In this document: positions 52,054 through 61,321 of the stretch, piece by piece
How the letters are laid out: every line of letters starts with the position of its first letter
How positions within the stretch are numbered: the stretch's first letter is position 1
Translations under genes and position numbers: made by a program
From: Herminiimonas sp.
GTDB lineage: Bacteria > Pseudomonadota > Gammaproteobacteria > Burkholderiales > Burkholderiaceae_D
Length of the DNA: 64,000 bases
Assembly: GCA_028292665.1 (NCBI GenBank)
Contig: JAQGLW010000105.1
Coordinates: forward strand, 1-64,000
Direction: 5' to 3'
The notes under the pieces: model-generated
What the model saw: only the letters and a program-made list of their open reading frames with translations
What the model was told of the DNA's origin: nothing
Database searches by the model: none

Positions 52054-53211
52054 ATGCAACTCGATACCATGTTGAAAAAACTGCCCGCTCTCATCCTCGG
52101 CGCAGGTCTGGCGGGCACGGTACTGGCAGCCGACATCAAGCTTGGCGCCGCCGAAGCGCTGACCGGCCCCGCCGCAAAATACGGCATCGCGATCAAGAAC
52201 GGCTTTACGCTGGCGGCCGACGAAGTCAATGCCAAGGGCGGCGTCAACGGCAGCAAGCTGGTACTGGTGCTGGAAGACGAGCAAGGCAAGAAGGAAGAGG
52301 CGATCAACGTCTTCAAAAAGCTGATTTTTCAGGACAAGGTTCTGCTGGTGTTCGGTCCGACCCTGTCCAATTCCGCATTTGCGGCAGGCCCGATAGCGAA
52401 CGCGGCCAAGGTAGTCGCATTCGGCACCAGCAATACCGCCGAGGGCATTACCGCGATGGGCCCGTTCTCGTTCCGCAACTCGGTGATGGAAGCCGACGTG
52501 CTGCCGGTGACGGTGCGCGCGGCGTCCAGGCATTTCGGCCTGAAGAAAGTCGCCGTGATGTACGGCAATGACGACGCGTTTACCAAGAACGGCTACGACG
52601 TCTTCAAAAACACGCTGGAAACGCAGAAGATCCAGGTCACCAATACCGAAACCTACGCCAAGGGCGACGTCGATTTCAAGGCGCAGCTGACCAAGATCAA
52701 GGCTTCCAATCCGGATGCGATCGTCTGCTCGTGCCTGGCCGAGGAAGCCGCGAACATCATTCTGCAAACCCGCGCGCTCGGGATGAAGCAGCCATTCATC
52801 GGCGGCAACGGCCTGAACTCGCCGAAGCTGTTTGAAATCGCGAAAGACGCCGGCGACAACACGGTGATGGGCAGCCCGTGGTCTGCGGAAAACGCCGCAC
52901 CGGCCAACAAGGCGTTCGTCGCTGCGTACAAGGCGAAGTTCAATGCGGAACCGGACCAGTTCGCGGCCCAGGCCTATGACGCTTTTTACATCGTCGCCGA
53001 AGCGCTGAAAAAAGTGAAATTGAGCGGCAGTCTCGACAAGGACCGCCTGGCGCTGCGCGATGCGCTGCCGGCCGTCAAGCATGACGGCGCCACCGGCAAA
53101 TTCACGTTCCGCAAAGCGCCGTCCAAGGACGGCAAGGAAGTCGGCTACGATGCGCAGCAGGATGCCGTGGTCAATATCGCCAAGGGCGGCAAGTTTGTGG
53201 TTCTCAAATAA
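52054..53211 (+). CDS. livK: Branched-chain amino-acid ABC transporter, periplasmic binding protein
   Basis: 385-aa precursor with signal peptide (LPALILGAGLAGTVLA, cleavage after AA) and a type I periplasmic-binding fold (IKLGAAEALTGPAAKYG, GPTLSNSAFA, GDVDFKAQL). AGGAG precedes the ATG. An inverted repeat CTTGTT-CA-AACAAG at 51974-51987 may be an operator. First gene of livKHMGF; a terminator follows it. The exact ligand among Leu/Ile/Val or related compounds is not certain. Confidence 0.9.
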   Translation: MQLDTMLKKLPALILGAGLAGTVLAADIKLGAAEALTGPAAKYGIAIKNGFTLAADEVNAKGGVNGSKLVLVLEDEQGKKEEAINVFKKLIFQDKVLLVFGPTLSNSAFAAGPIANAAKVVAFGTSNTAEGITAMGPFSFRNSVMEADVLPVTVRAASRHFGLKKVAVMYGNDDAFTKNGYDVFKNTLETQKIQVTNTETYAKGDVDFKAQLTKIKASNPDAIVCSCLAEEAANIILQTRALGMKQPFIGGNGLNSPKLFEIAKDAGDNTVMGSPWSAENAAPANKAFVAAYKAKFNAEPDQFAAQAYDAFYIVAEALKKVKLSGSLDKDRLALRDALPAVKHDGATGKFTFRKAPSKDGKEVGYDAQQDAVVNIAKGGKFVVLK

Positions 53212-53248
53212 TCGGGCATGCAAGTGCCTCTGAAATGACGGACCGGCG

Positions 53249-53285
53249 GGGCGGATGAGCGCAGCCTTATCCGCCCTGCTTTTTC
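53249..53285 (+). terminator. Intra-operon terminator after livK
   Basis: 8-bp stem (GGGCGGAT / ATCCGCCC) with a 12-nt loop and a TGCTTTTT tail, 38 bp after the livK stop. Partial read-through here would make the binding protein more abundant than the membrane components. Confidence 0.7.
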
Positions 53286-53377
53286 ATATTGCCGGAAGCG
53301 GCCGAATCTTCACTCTGTAGCGCTCGGACATTTTCGGCGAATACGCCGTAAATCTTCTGTATCACCTGGCAGGCATC

Positions 53378-54259
53378 ATGCTCGAACAACAACTCGTCAA
53401 CGCTCTCTCGCTCGGCAGTGTCTATGCACTGTTTGCCTTGGGATTCACGCTGGTGTTCGGCGTTCTCGGCGTCATCAACCTGTCGCATGGCGCGATCTTC
53501 ATGCTGGGCAGCTACGCGGCGCTGCTGCTGGTCGACAAATTCGCGATGCCGTTATGGCTGGCCATGCTGGCGGCGATGGTGCTGTCCGGACTGATCGGAC
53601 TGATCGTCGATTACCTGGTGCTGAAACCGCTGCGGGCGCGCAATGCGCCGCATCTGACGCCGATGATTGCCACCATCGGCGTTGCGATCATGCTGACCAG
53701 CGTGGCGCAAGGATTTTTCGGCGCGGAAAACAAGCGCTTTCCGGTCGGCACGATTCCGGAACAAAGCGTCACCTGGGGCAATCTGCACATCACCGCGATA
53801 CAGGTCGGCATCATCGTCATTTCATTCGTGCTGATGCTGGTGCTGCTGGCGGTGATGCGGCGCACCCAGCTGGGCCGGGCGCTGCGCGCGATCGCCGAAT
53901 CGCCGAAAGCCGCCTATCTGCTCGGCATCAATGTCGAAGGCCTGTTTTACCTGACCTCGTTTGCCGCCGCGGCGCTCGGCGGCGCAGCCGGCGTCCTGGT
54001 CGGCCTGTCGTTCAATGCGATTTCGCCTTTCATGGGACAGCCGATGCTGCACAAGGGAATCGCCGTGATCATTCTGGGCGGCATGGGGGATATCCGCGGC
54101 GCGATGATCGGCGGCCTGTTCCTCGGCTTCGCGGAAGTGATCAGCGTCGCGTATATATCGAGCGACCTGCGCGATGCGGTCGCATTCGGGCTGTTGTTTC
54201 TGATTCTGCTGGTCAGGCCGTCGGGCATGTTCGGCAAAGTGCTGGAAAGAAAGGCCTGA
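53378..54259 (+). CDS. livH: Branched-chain amino-acid ABC transporter permease LivH
   Basis: 293-aa permease with about eight TM helices. Typical LivH motifs: NALSLGSVYALFALGFTLVFG, GVINLSHGAIFMLG, and the cytoplasmic RTQLGRALRAIAES loop. Ends 3 nt before livM. Confidence 0.93.
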   Translation: MLEQQLVNALSLGSVYALFALGFTLVFGVLGVINLSHGAIFMLGSYAALLLVDKFAMPLWLAMLAAMVLSGLIGLIVDYLVLKPLRARNAPHLTPMIATIGVAIMLTSVAQGFFGAENKRFPVGTIPEQSVTWGNLHITAIQVGIIVISFVLMLVLLAVMRRTQLGRALRAIAESPKAAYLLGINVEGLFYLTSFAAAALGGAAGVLVGLSFNAISPFMGQPMLHKGIAVIILGGMGDIRGAMIGGLFLGFAEVISVAYISSDLRDAVAFGLLFLILLVRPSGMFGKVLERKA

Positions 54260-54262
54260 CCG

Positions 54263-55132
54263 ATGTTCGACTGGTGGGAAGGATTCTGGGCCACATACAA
54301 CACCGTCGTGTTCAGCATCGGCGTCAACGCCATGCTCGCGCTGTCGATTTATCTGACGCTGTCATGCGGGCTGCTGTCGCTGGCGAATGCGGCATTCATG
54401 GGCATCGGCGCGTATGCGGCGGCGCTGATCAGCATGCAAACGAGTTTGCCGTTTCCGGCCGCGCTGGCGGCGGCCGGCATATTGCCGGCGCTGGTTGCGC
54501 TGATCATCGGCATTCCGACCCTGCGCCTGTCCGGCGTCTATCTGGCGATGGCGACCCTGGGCTTCGGCGAAGTGGTGCGGGTGATCGTATTGAACATGGA
54601 AATAACCGGCGGCCCGATGGGCCTGAACGGCATACCGCAAAAAACCGAGTTCTGGCATATCGTGCTGCTGCTGTCGCTGACGCTTTACCTGCTGGCGCGA
54701 CTGCGCCGTTCCAAGACAGGGCGCGCATTCGAAGCGATCAAGGCCGACGAAGTCGCCGCGCGGCTGATGGGCGTCAACGTTCCCGCATACAAGCTGCTCG
54801 CCTTCGTGCTGGGCGCGGTGATTGCCGGTGTCGCCGGCGGCCTCAATGCACACTACACGTTCACGATCGGACCGGGCAACTACGCATTCGAAAATGCGGT
54901 GGATATTCTGACGATGGCGGTTTTCGGCGGCACCGGCAACCTGATCGGGCCGACGATCGGCGCAACGATCCTGACGCTGCTGCCGGAAGTGCTGCGCCAG
55001 TTCAAGGACTTCCGCCTCGCCGCCAACGGGCTGATTCTGGTGCTGGTGATCCTGTACCTGCCGAAGGGCATCTGGGATCCGAGACGCATCCGCGCATTCC
55101 GTCAGCGGCGCAAGACAGGAAAGGCGACCTGA
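54263..55132 (+). CDS. livM: Branched-chain amino-acid ABC transporter permease LivM
   Basis: 289-aa permease with about nine hydrophobic helices and LivM features: SLANAAFMGIGAYAAAL, RLSGVYLAMATLGF, and the docking loop KTGRAFEAIKADEVAARLMGV. Its stop overlaps the livG start by one base. Confidence 0.93.
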   Translation: MFDWWEGFWATYNTVVFSIGVNAMLALSIYLTLSCGLLSLANAAFMGIGAYAAALISMQTSLPFPAALAAAGILPALVALIIGIPTLRLSGVYLAMATLGFGEVVRVIVLNMEITGGPMGLNGIPQKTEFWHIVLLLSLTLYLLARLRRSKTGRAFEAIKADEVAARLMGVNVPAYKLLAFVLGAVIAGVAGGLNAHYTFTIGPGNYAFENAVDILTMAVFGGTGNLIGPTIGATILTLLPEVLRQFKDFRLAANGLILVLVILYLPKGIWDPRRIRAFRQRRKTGKAT

Positions 55133-55893
55133 TGCTGCAGTTCAATCAAGTCAGCAAGAATTTCGGCGGTTTGCACGTATTGCAGAACGTGACCTTCAGC
55201 GTTCCGCAAGGCGGCATTTTCGGCCTGATCGGTCCCAACGGCGCAGGCAAGACCACCGTATTCAATCTGGTGACGGGCCTGCTGCGCGCATCGGGCGGCA
55301 GCATCGTATTCAACGGCCGCAATCTGGACGCCGTGCCGCCGCACCGCATCACCAAACTCGGCATCGCCCGCACGTTCCAGAACATCCGCATTTTCAAGGA
55401 AATGACGCTGCTGGAAAATGTGGTGGTCGGCATGCACGACCATCTCGATTACGGCTTTGCCGGTCCGCTGCTCAATCTTGCATCGTTTCGCCGCATCGAG
55501 GCCGGGGCGCGCGAACGGGCGCTGGAACTGCTGTCCTGGGTCAGGCTCGACCACAAGGCGCAGCTGCCGGCCGACAGCCTTTCCTACGGCGAACAGCGCA
55601 AGCTTGAACTGGCGCGGGCGCTGGCGACGGAACCCGAACTGCTGCTGCTCGACGAGCCCGTGGCCGGAATGAACCCAGCCGAAAAAACCGAGCTGATGGC
55701 GGAAATCGTCAATATCAAGCAGCGCGGTTTCAGCATTTTCATGATCGAGCATGACATGCGCTTCGTGATGGGTTTGTGCGAACGGATTGCGGTGCTGAAT
55801 TTCGGCAGAATCATCGCCGAGGGTTCGCCGGATGAAATCAAGAACAATCCCGAAGTGATCGAGGCCTATCTCGGCCGGGAAGAAACCGCATGA
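55132..55893 (+). CDS. livG: Branched-chain amino-acid ABC transporter ATPase LivG
   Basis: 253-aa ATPase: Walker A GPNGAGKTT, Q-loop ARTFQNIRIF, signature LSYGEQRKLELARAL, Walker B LLLLDEPVAGM, switch MIEHDM. The start at 55132 is used; an in-frame open stretch runs far upstream through livH/livM in another frame but is a shadow. Confidence 0.94.
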   Translation: MLQFNQVSKNFGGLHVLQNVTFSVPQGGIFGLIGPNGAGKTTVFNLVTGLLRASGGSIVFNGRNLDAVPPHRITKLGIARTFQNIRIFKEMTLLENVVVGMHDHLDYGFAGPLLNLASFRRIEAGARERALELLSWVRLDHKAQLPADSLSYGEQRKLELARALATEPELLLLDEPVAGMNPAEKTELMAEIVNIKQRGFSIFMIEHDMRFVMGLCERIAVLNFGRIIAEGSPDEIKNNPEVIEAYLGREETA

Positions 55894-56603
55894 AAGAGAT
55901 CCTGCGCATTTCCGATCTCGCGGTCTCGTACGGCCACATCGAAGCGGTCAAGGGCATCGACCTGGTGCTCAACGAGGGCGAGATCACCGCACTGGTCGGC
56001 GCCAACGGCGCCGGAAAGAGCACCGCGTTGCTGGCGATTTCAGGCTTGCTGAAGCCGGTGCGCGGACAAGTGCTGTTCGACGGCATCGATCTGACCAGGC
56101 TGCCGCCGCACAAGATCGTGCGCAGCGGCGTGGTGCAGGTGGCGGAAGGACGCGCGATTCTGACCACGCTGACGGTCGCCGAGAATCTCGACCTGGGCAG
56201 CTACGCCCGCCGCGACAAGACGCGGACGGCGCAAGACCTGGAATGGGTCTATTCGCTATTCCCGGTGCTCAAGCAGCGGGCCGCGGGACTGGCCGGCAAT
56301 CTTTCCGGCGGCGAACAGCAAATGCTGGCGATTGCACGCGCGCTGATGGCGAAACCGCGCATCCTGCTGCTCGACGAACCGTCGATGGGGCTTGCTCCGT
56401 TGATCGTGCAGGAAATTTTCCGCATCCTGAAGGAAATCAACCTAACCGGATTGACGATCCTGCTGGTCGAACAAAACGTGCGCCAGGCCTTGCGCATCGC
56501 GCAGCGCGGCTATGTGCTTGAAACCGGCAAGGTCGTGCTGGCCGACAGCGGCGCCAACCTGCTGCACAATCCCAAAGTCATCGAAGCCTATCTCGGCGCT
56601 TGA
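55890..56603 (+). CDS. livF: Branched-chain amino-acid ABC transporter ATPase LivF
   Basis: 237-aa ATPase: Walker A GANGAGKST, VQVAEGRAILTTLTV, signature LSGGEQQMLAIARAL, Walker B ILLLDEPSMGL, LVEQNV. Its ATG overlaps the livG stop by 4 nt. Completes the transporter with LivG. Confidence 0.94.
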   Translation: MKEILRISDLAVSYGHIEAVKGIDLVLNEGEITALVGANGAGKSTALLAISGLLKPVRGQVLFDGIDLTRLPPHKIVRSGVVQVAEGRAILTTLTVAENLDLGSYARRDKTRTAQDLEWVYSLFPVLKQRAAGLAGNLSGGEQQMLAIARALMAKPRILLLDEPSMGLAPLIVQEIFRILKEINLTGLTILLVEQNVRQALRIAQRGYVLETGKVVLADSGANLLHNPKVIEAYLGA

Positions 56604-56647
56604 CGGATGCGCGGCCGGTTCCGGGCTCCGGCCGGGCGCTCCCGGTT

Positions 56648-58012
56648 TCAGCCGCCCGCGATAGTCATTTTTTCAATCAGGATCGACCCGGTCTGCTTGG
56701 TGCCCCGAATCAGCATGTCGGCGCCGACCGCGACGATCTGCTCGAACATTTCCTTCATGCTGCCGGCGATCGTGATTTCTTCCACCGGATACTGAATCAC
56801 GCCCTTCTCCACCCAATAGCCGGACGCGCCACGCGAATAATCGCCGGTCACGTAATTGACGCCCTGCCCCATCAGTTCCGTCACCAGCAGTCCGGTGTCC
56901 AGTTTTTTCAGCATCGCCTTGAAATCGTCGGTCGGCCGGGTCAGCGACGACGTCAATGTCAGATTGTGCGAGCCGCCTGCATTGCCGGTCGTCTTCATGC
57001 CGAGTTTGCGGGCGGAATAAGTGGAAAGAAAGTATCCCTGCACCACGCCGTCCTTCACCACGTCGCGCCGGCTGGTCTTCACGCCCTCTTCATCGAATGG
57101 CGCAGAGCCGACGGCGCCGGGCACATGCGGATCTTCGACGATCTGGATATGCGATCCGAATACCGGCTTGCCGAGAGAATCGAGCAGAAAGCTGGATTTG
57201 CGATACAGTGCGCCGCCGGAAACCGCCTGCACGAATGCGCCCAGCAGGCCGGCCGCCAATGGCGCCTCGAACAGCACCGGGCAGCTGCGCGTATCGAGCT
57301 TGCGGGCGTTGAGCCGTGCCAATGCGCGCTCGGCGGCATACCGTCCGACCGCTTCCGGCCTGGCCAGCCTGCCCGGGTCGCGCATCGATGAATACCAGTC
57401 GTCGCGCTGCATGTTGGCGCCCTTGCCTGCGATCGGCGCGACCGAGACGGTATGGCGCGAATACGGATAACCGCCGATGAAACCGCGGGTATTGGCTGCG
57501 ACGAAATGGGATTGCTGGGCGTAAACGCTTGCCCCCTCGCTATTGGTGATGCGCTTGTCGACGGCAAACGCCGCCGCTTCGCCGCGCTTGGCCAGCTCGA
57601 CCGCTTGTTCCGCGGAAATGGACCAGGGGTAATACAGCTGCAGATCCGCCGGCTCCATTTCCAGCGATTCGGCATCCGGCAAGCCGGCGCAATCGTCCTC
57701 GGCAGTGAAGCGTGCGATGTTGTAGGCGGCTTCGACCGTATCCTTCAACGCCTTCTGCGAAAAGTCCGATGTGCTGGCATTGCCGCGCCGGACCGCCGAT
57801 CCCTGGCCCAGATGCACGGTCACGCCGATTCCCTTGTCCTTGTTTTGCTCGATCGTTTCGATGTTGCCTTTGCGCACTGTGACCGACAGGCCGGTGCCTT
57901 CGCTGATTTCGACGGCGGCATCGGATGCGCCTTTTTCCTTGGCGAAACGCAATACATCGCGCGCGAGTTGCTTTAACTGGTCTTGGCTATGGATAAATAC
58001 GGAATCGTTCAT
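56648..58012 (-). CDS. pmbA: Metalloprotease PmbA/TldE
   Basis: 454-aa member of the TldD/PmbA family, which with TldD degrades peptides and processes microcin B17-type precursors. Family motifs: VRKGNIETIEQNKDKGIGV, C-terminal DYSRGASGYWVEKG. As usual for PmbA it lacks the HExxxH of TldD. Start at 58012 fits the family N-terminus. Divergent from darP, a standard arrangement. Confidence 0.93.
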   Translation of the reverse strand: MNDSVFIHSQDQLKQLARDVLRFAKEKGASDAAVEISEGTGLSVTVRKGNIETIEQNKDKGIGVTVHLGQGSAVRRGNASTSDFSQKALKDTVEAAYNIARFTAEDDCAGLPDAESLEMEPADLQLYYPWSISAEQAVELAKRGEAAAFAVDKRITNSEGASVYAQQSHFVAANTRGFIGGYPYSRHTVSVAPIAGKGANMQRDDWYSSMRDPGRLARPEAVGRYAAERALARLNARKLDTRSCPVLFEAPLAAGLLGAFVQAVSGGALYRKSSFLLDSLGKPVFGSHIQIVEDPHVPGAVGSAPFDEEGVKTSRRDVVKDGVVQGYFLSTYSARKLGMKTTGNAGGSHNLTLTSSLTRPTDDFKAMLKKLDTGLLVTELMGQGVNYVTGDYSRGASGYWVEKGVIQYPVEEITIAGSMKEMFEQIVAVGADMLIRGTKQTGSILIEKMTIAGG

Positions 58013-58162
58013 GGGTTCTTTTCTGTTAATGTTTGAGACAGGATAACCCGGCGCGCTCGCCGCCTTGCAAACCCCGTCCCGCAATACTTGTAAACGCAAT
58101 AATTGGGAAAGCAGTTATGATAGCAGTCGTTTACAGAATGGCTCCAGGCCTTACCCATTATC

Positions 58163-58750
58163 ATGCCGAATCCCAACCGAGGCGCTTGCGGCTTCCAGTC
58201 GAGCGAATTCGAACAAGAGTACGATCGCCCGTCCAAATCGCAACTGAAGCGCGAAATGACCGCCCTGCAAAAACTGGGCGAAGAACTTATCGCAGAATCG
58301 AGAGACCGTGTGAAGCGCGTGCCGATGCCGGAAGATGTGCGCGACGCGATTCTCGAATGCCAGCAGATCAAGGACCATGAAGGCCGCCGCCGTCAACTGC
58401 AATACGTCGGCAAGAAAATGCGCACGCTGGATGAAGAGGAAATCGCCGTCATCCAGAAAACGCTCGATAGCTGGAAGGGCCTGTCCAAAGCCGATACCGC
58501 CGCGATGCATGCGCTGGAGCGCCGCCGCGACAAGCTGCTGGCTGACGACGGCGCGCTGACCGCATTGCTGGAGCAGCATCCCGAAGTCGATGCGCAGCAA
58601 TTACGCGCGCTGATTCGCAATGCGCGCAAGGAGCAAGCGGAGAACAGGCCGCCCAAGGCCTATCGCGAAATTTTCCAGTTGCTGAAGCAGCTTCAATCGA
58701 AAACCTCATCGCCGGCGGCCGACCAGAATGACGAAGCGGAAGAAGAGTAA
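58163..58750 (+). CDS. darP: Ribosome biogenesis factor DarP/YjgA
   Basis: 195-aa highly charged helical protein of the YjgA/DUF615 family that associates with pre-50S subunits. Motifs: RPSKSQLKREMTALQKLGEEL, RRRQLQYVGKKMR and HPEVDAQQLRALIRNA. Overlaps mog by 23 nt. Confidence 0.92.
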   Translation: MPNPNRGACGFQSSEFEQEYDRPSKSQLKREMTALQKLGEELIAESRDRVKRVPMPEDVRDAILECQQIKDHEGRRRQLQYVGKKMRTLDEEEIAVIQKTLDSWKGLSKADTAAMHALERRRDKLLADDGALTALLEQHPEVDAQQLRALIRNARKEQAENRPPKAYREIFQLLKQLQSKTSSPAADQNDEAEEE

Positions 58751-59351
58751 TCCGGACGAACTCCTGATCGGACTCGTTTCGATCTCGGATCGCGCCTCCG
58801 GCGGCGTCTACGAAGATCAGGGCATTCCCGCGCTGCGCGACTGGTTTTCAAGCGCGCTCGCCAGCCCGTGGCAAATGGAAACCCGCCTGATTCCGGACGA
58901 ACGCGCGGCAATCGAACAAGCGCTGATCGAACTGGTCGACGATATGCAATGCGATCTGGTGCTCACCACCGGCGGCACCGGGCCGGCAAGGCGCGACGTG
59001 ACTCCGGAAGCGACGCTGGCGATCGCGACCAAGGAAATGCCGGGTTTCGGCGAACAGATGCGGCAGATCAGCCTGAAATTCGTTCCGACCGCAATCCTGT
59101 CGCGGCAAGTCGCCGTGATCCGCGAAACCGGAAATCATGCGGCGCTCATCATGAACTTGCCGGGCCAGCCGAAGTCGATAAAGGAAACGCTGGAGGGCTT
59201 GAAAGATGCCGACGGCAAGCAGATCGTCGCCGGCATTTTCGCCTCCGTCCCTTACTGCATCGATCTGATCGGCGGACCGTATATCGAGACCGATGATGCG
59301 GTATGCAAGGCATTCCGGCCGAAGTCGGCGATCCGCGCCAAATCGTCCTGA
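58728..59351 (+). CDS. mog: Molybdopterin adenylyltransferase Mog
   Basis: 207-aa enzyme adenylating molybdopterin during Moco synthesis. Motifs: GLVSISDRASGGVYEDQGIP, LVLTTGGTGPARRDVTPEA, and GQPKSIKETL. Its start lies within the end of darP. Functionally connected with the modABC uptake system elsewhere in the window. Confidence 0.93.
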   Translation: MTKRKKSNPDELLIGLVSISDRASGGVYEDQGIPALRDWFSSALASPWQMETRLIPDERAAIEQALIELVDDMQCDLVLTTGGTGPARRDVTPEATLAIATKEMPGFGEQMRQISLKFVPTAILSRQVAVIRETGNHAALIMNLPGQPKSIKETLEGLKDADGKQIVAGIFASVPYCIDLIGGPYIETDDAVCKAFRPKSAIRAKSS

Positions 59352-59405
59352 ACATCCGTTCGTCCGCATCCGGACGAACAGGAAAAAACAACCCGACACA
59401 AAAAA

Positions 59406-60077
59406 ATGAATACTCCTCTGCTGGAAGCCATCGAGCTCGAAACCGCCCCGAACCCCACCGTTTCCGTCATCTGGATGCACGGTCTCGGCGCCGACGGTTC
59501 CGATTTTGTGCCGATCGTGCGCGAGCTCGATTTAAAGGGCTGTCCCGCGATCCGCTTCGTCTTTCCGCATGCGCCGACGATGCCGGTGACGGTCAACGGC
59601 GGCTACGTGATGCGGGCATGGTATGACATTCTCGGCGCGGATCTGGCCAGGCGCGAGGACGAACAGGGATTGCGCGCATCGCAAACGGCGATCGAACAAT
59701 TGATCGAGCGGGAAAAGTCGCGCGGCATCGCGGCGAACCGGATCGTGCTCGCCGGCTTTTCGCAGGGATGCGCAATGACCCTTCAGACCGGTTTGCGCCA
59801 TCATGAAAAACTGGCGGGCCTGTTATGCCTGTCGGGCTATCTGCCGATCCACACCACAATCGAGGCCGAGCGGCATTCCGCGAATCAGAGCACGCCGATT
59901 TTCATCGCGCATGGACGCGCCGATCAAGTCATTCCGATCGATCGCGCGGAACAATCGCGCGACCTGCTGCAGTCGCTCGGCTATCCGGTGGAATGGCATG
60001 AATACATGATGCAGCATGCGGTCTGCGAAGAAGAGATCGACGATATCGGCAGTTGGCTGCGACGCGTGCTGGCTTGA
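59406..60077 (+). CDS. Alpha/beta-hydrolase, carboxylesterase/phospholipase type
   Basis: 223-aa esterase of the acyl-protein-thioesterase/carboxylesterase 2 family. Oxyanion motif WMHGLGADGSDF, nucleophile Ser in LAGFSQGCAM, Asp in HGRADQVIP, and catalytic His in YMMQHAVC. Probably cytosolic; natural ester unknown. Confidence 0.9.
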   Translation: MNTPLLEAIELETAPNPTVSVIWMHGLGADGSDFVPIVRELDLKGCPAIRFVFPHAPTMPVTVNGGYVMRAWYDILGADLARREDEQGLRASQTAIEQLIEREKSRGIAANRIVLAGFSQGCAMTLQTGLRHHEKLAGLLCLSGYLPIHTTIEAERHSANQSTPIFIAHGRADQVIPIDRAEQSRDLLQSLGYPVEWHEYMMQHAVCEEEIDDIGSWLRRVLA

Positions 60078-60090
60078 ATCCGTTCGGCAA

Positions 60091-60115
60091 AAAAGCGGCG
60101 CCGGCCGGCGCCGGC
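60091..60115 (-). terminator. Probable terminator of purU
   Basis: A 16-bp perfect palindrome (GGCGCCGGCCGGCGCC, 60097-60112) followed on the minus strand by GCTTTTTT. Lies 26 bp beyond the purU stop between converging genes. Confidence 0.6.
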
Positions 60116-60140
60116 TGTTGCTTCAAGCCGGGCCTGACCG

Positions 60141-61010
60141 TTATTTGAACACGACGGTCTTGTAGCCGTTGAGCAGAATGCGGTGTTCGACAAACCATTT
60201 CACCGCCCGCGCCAGCACGACGCATTCGACGTCGCGCCCGATTGCCGTCAATGTATCCGGGATCATCGCGTGATCGACGCGCTCGACATCCTGTTCGATG
60301 ATCGGTCCCTCATCCAGATCGCCGGTGACGAAATGCGCAGTCGCGCCGATCAATTTCACACCGCGGTCATGCGCCTGGTAATAAGGCTTGGCGCCTTTGA
60401 AACTGGGCAGGAATGAATGGTGGATGTTGATCGCCCTGCCCTTCAATGCATCGCACATCGCGGGCGACAGAATCTGCATGTAGCGCGCCAGAACGACAAG
60501 GTCGATATCGTTGGCGTTGACGATTTCGAGCACGCGCTCTTCCTGCGCGCGCCTCGCTTCAGGCGAAGCTCCCGCCGCCAGCGGCATATGATGAAATGGA
60601 ATGTTGTAGCTTGCCGCCAGTTGATAAAAATCCACATGATTGGATACGATCGCCGGAATTTCCACCGGCAGCAGCCCGCTCTTGTAGCGAAACAGCAGAT
60701 CGTTCAGGCAATGGCCGATTTTCGACACCATCAGCATCATGCGCGGCTTCTTGCGGGCGTCGTGCAATTGCCAGTTCATCTGCATCGTCGCGGCGAGCGC
60801 GGAAAAGTCGCTGCGTAAAATCCCGTCGCCGACCGATGTGTCTTCTGCGGAAAAATGAACGCGCATGAAAAACAGCTGCGACTGCGCATCGCCGAATTGG
60901 GCGGAATCGATGATATTGCAGCCGCGCTCCGCCAGAAAACCCGACACGCGATGGACAATGCCGCGCTGGTCGAGACAGGACAGGGTAAGAATGTATTCCG
61001 GATGCGTCAT
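60141..61010 (-). CDS. purU: Formyltetrahydrofolate deformylase
   Basis: 289-aa enzyme releasing formate from 10-formyl-THF. N-terminal ACT domain (YILTLSCLDQRGIVHRVSGF), then a formyltransferase fold with NIHHSFLPSFKGAKPY and HFVTGDLDEGPIIEQ. The catalytic Asp and His are in these motifs. Confidence 0.95.
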   Translation of the reverse strand: MTHPEYILTLSCLDQRGIVHRVSGFLAERGCNIIDSAQFGDAQSQLFFMRVHFSAEDTSVGDGILRSDFSALAATMQMNWQLHDARKKPRMMLMVSKIGHCLNDLLFRYKSGLLPVEIPAIVSNHVDFYQLAASYNIPFHHMPLAAGASPEARRAQEERVLEIVNANDIDLVVLARYMQILSPAMCDALKGRAINIHHSFLPSFKGAKPYYQAHDRGVKLIGATAHFVTGDLDEGPIIEQDVERVDHAMIPDTLTAIGRDVECVVLARAVKWFVEHRILLNGYKTVVFK

Positions 61011-61250
61011 GGTTATCGCTATATCGGGGAGCCGCCCGGCAATTTCGCAGGCGAAGGAGCGCTATTGTCGCACGGCTTGGCCGCGATCGGCATAATGTGC
61101 GCATGCGGGGCGCAGTCCGGAGCATCATGCGCCGGCGTTGACAAGTTTGCGCGGGCGATGAAGGAGCGATTGAATGAAGCGTCCGATTGCCGTCGCGCCC
61201 GATCTTCAACGGTCCGGCATGGGCCGCTCAGGGCGAACGTAAACGGAAAA

Positions 61251-61286
61251 ATATCGCCGGCGCTTTTTTCCCGGCGCCGGCGATAT
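61251..61286 (-). terminator. Strong terminator of the bactofilin gene
   Basis: A 13-bp perfect stem (ATATCGCCGGCGC / GCGCCGGCGATAT) with a 10-nt loop, followed on the minus strand by TTTTT. It is 36 bp past the bactofilin stop. The rest of 61011-61321 shows no gene. Confidence 0.85.
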
Positions 61287-61321
61287 CGGTACATCGATTT
61301 GCGGCTTGCGCCGCTGGCTGT

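Noticed and set aside
51991-53223. 410-aa minus-strand ORF
   Set aside because: Antisense to livK; no motifs and no ribosome site.
53554-55893. 779-aa plus-strand ORF
   Set aside because: Its first two thirds are an out-of-phase reading of livH and livM; only the end, livG, is real, starting at 55132.
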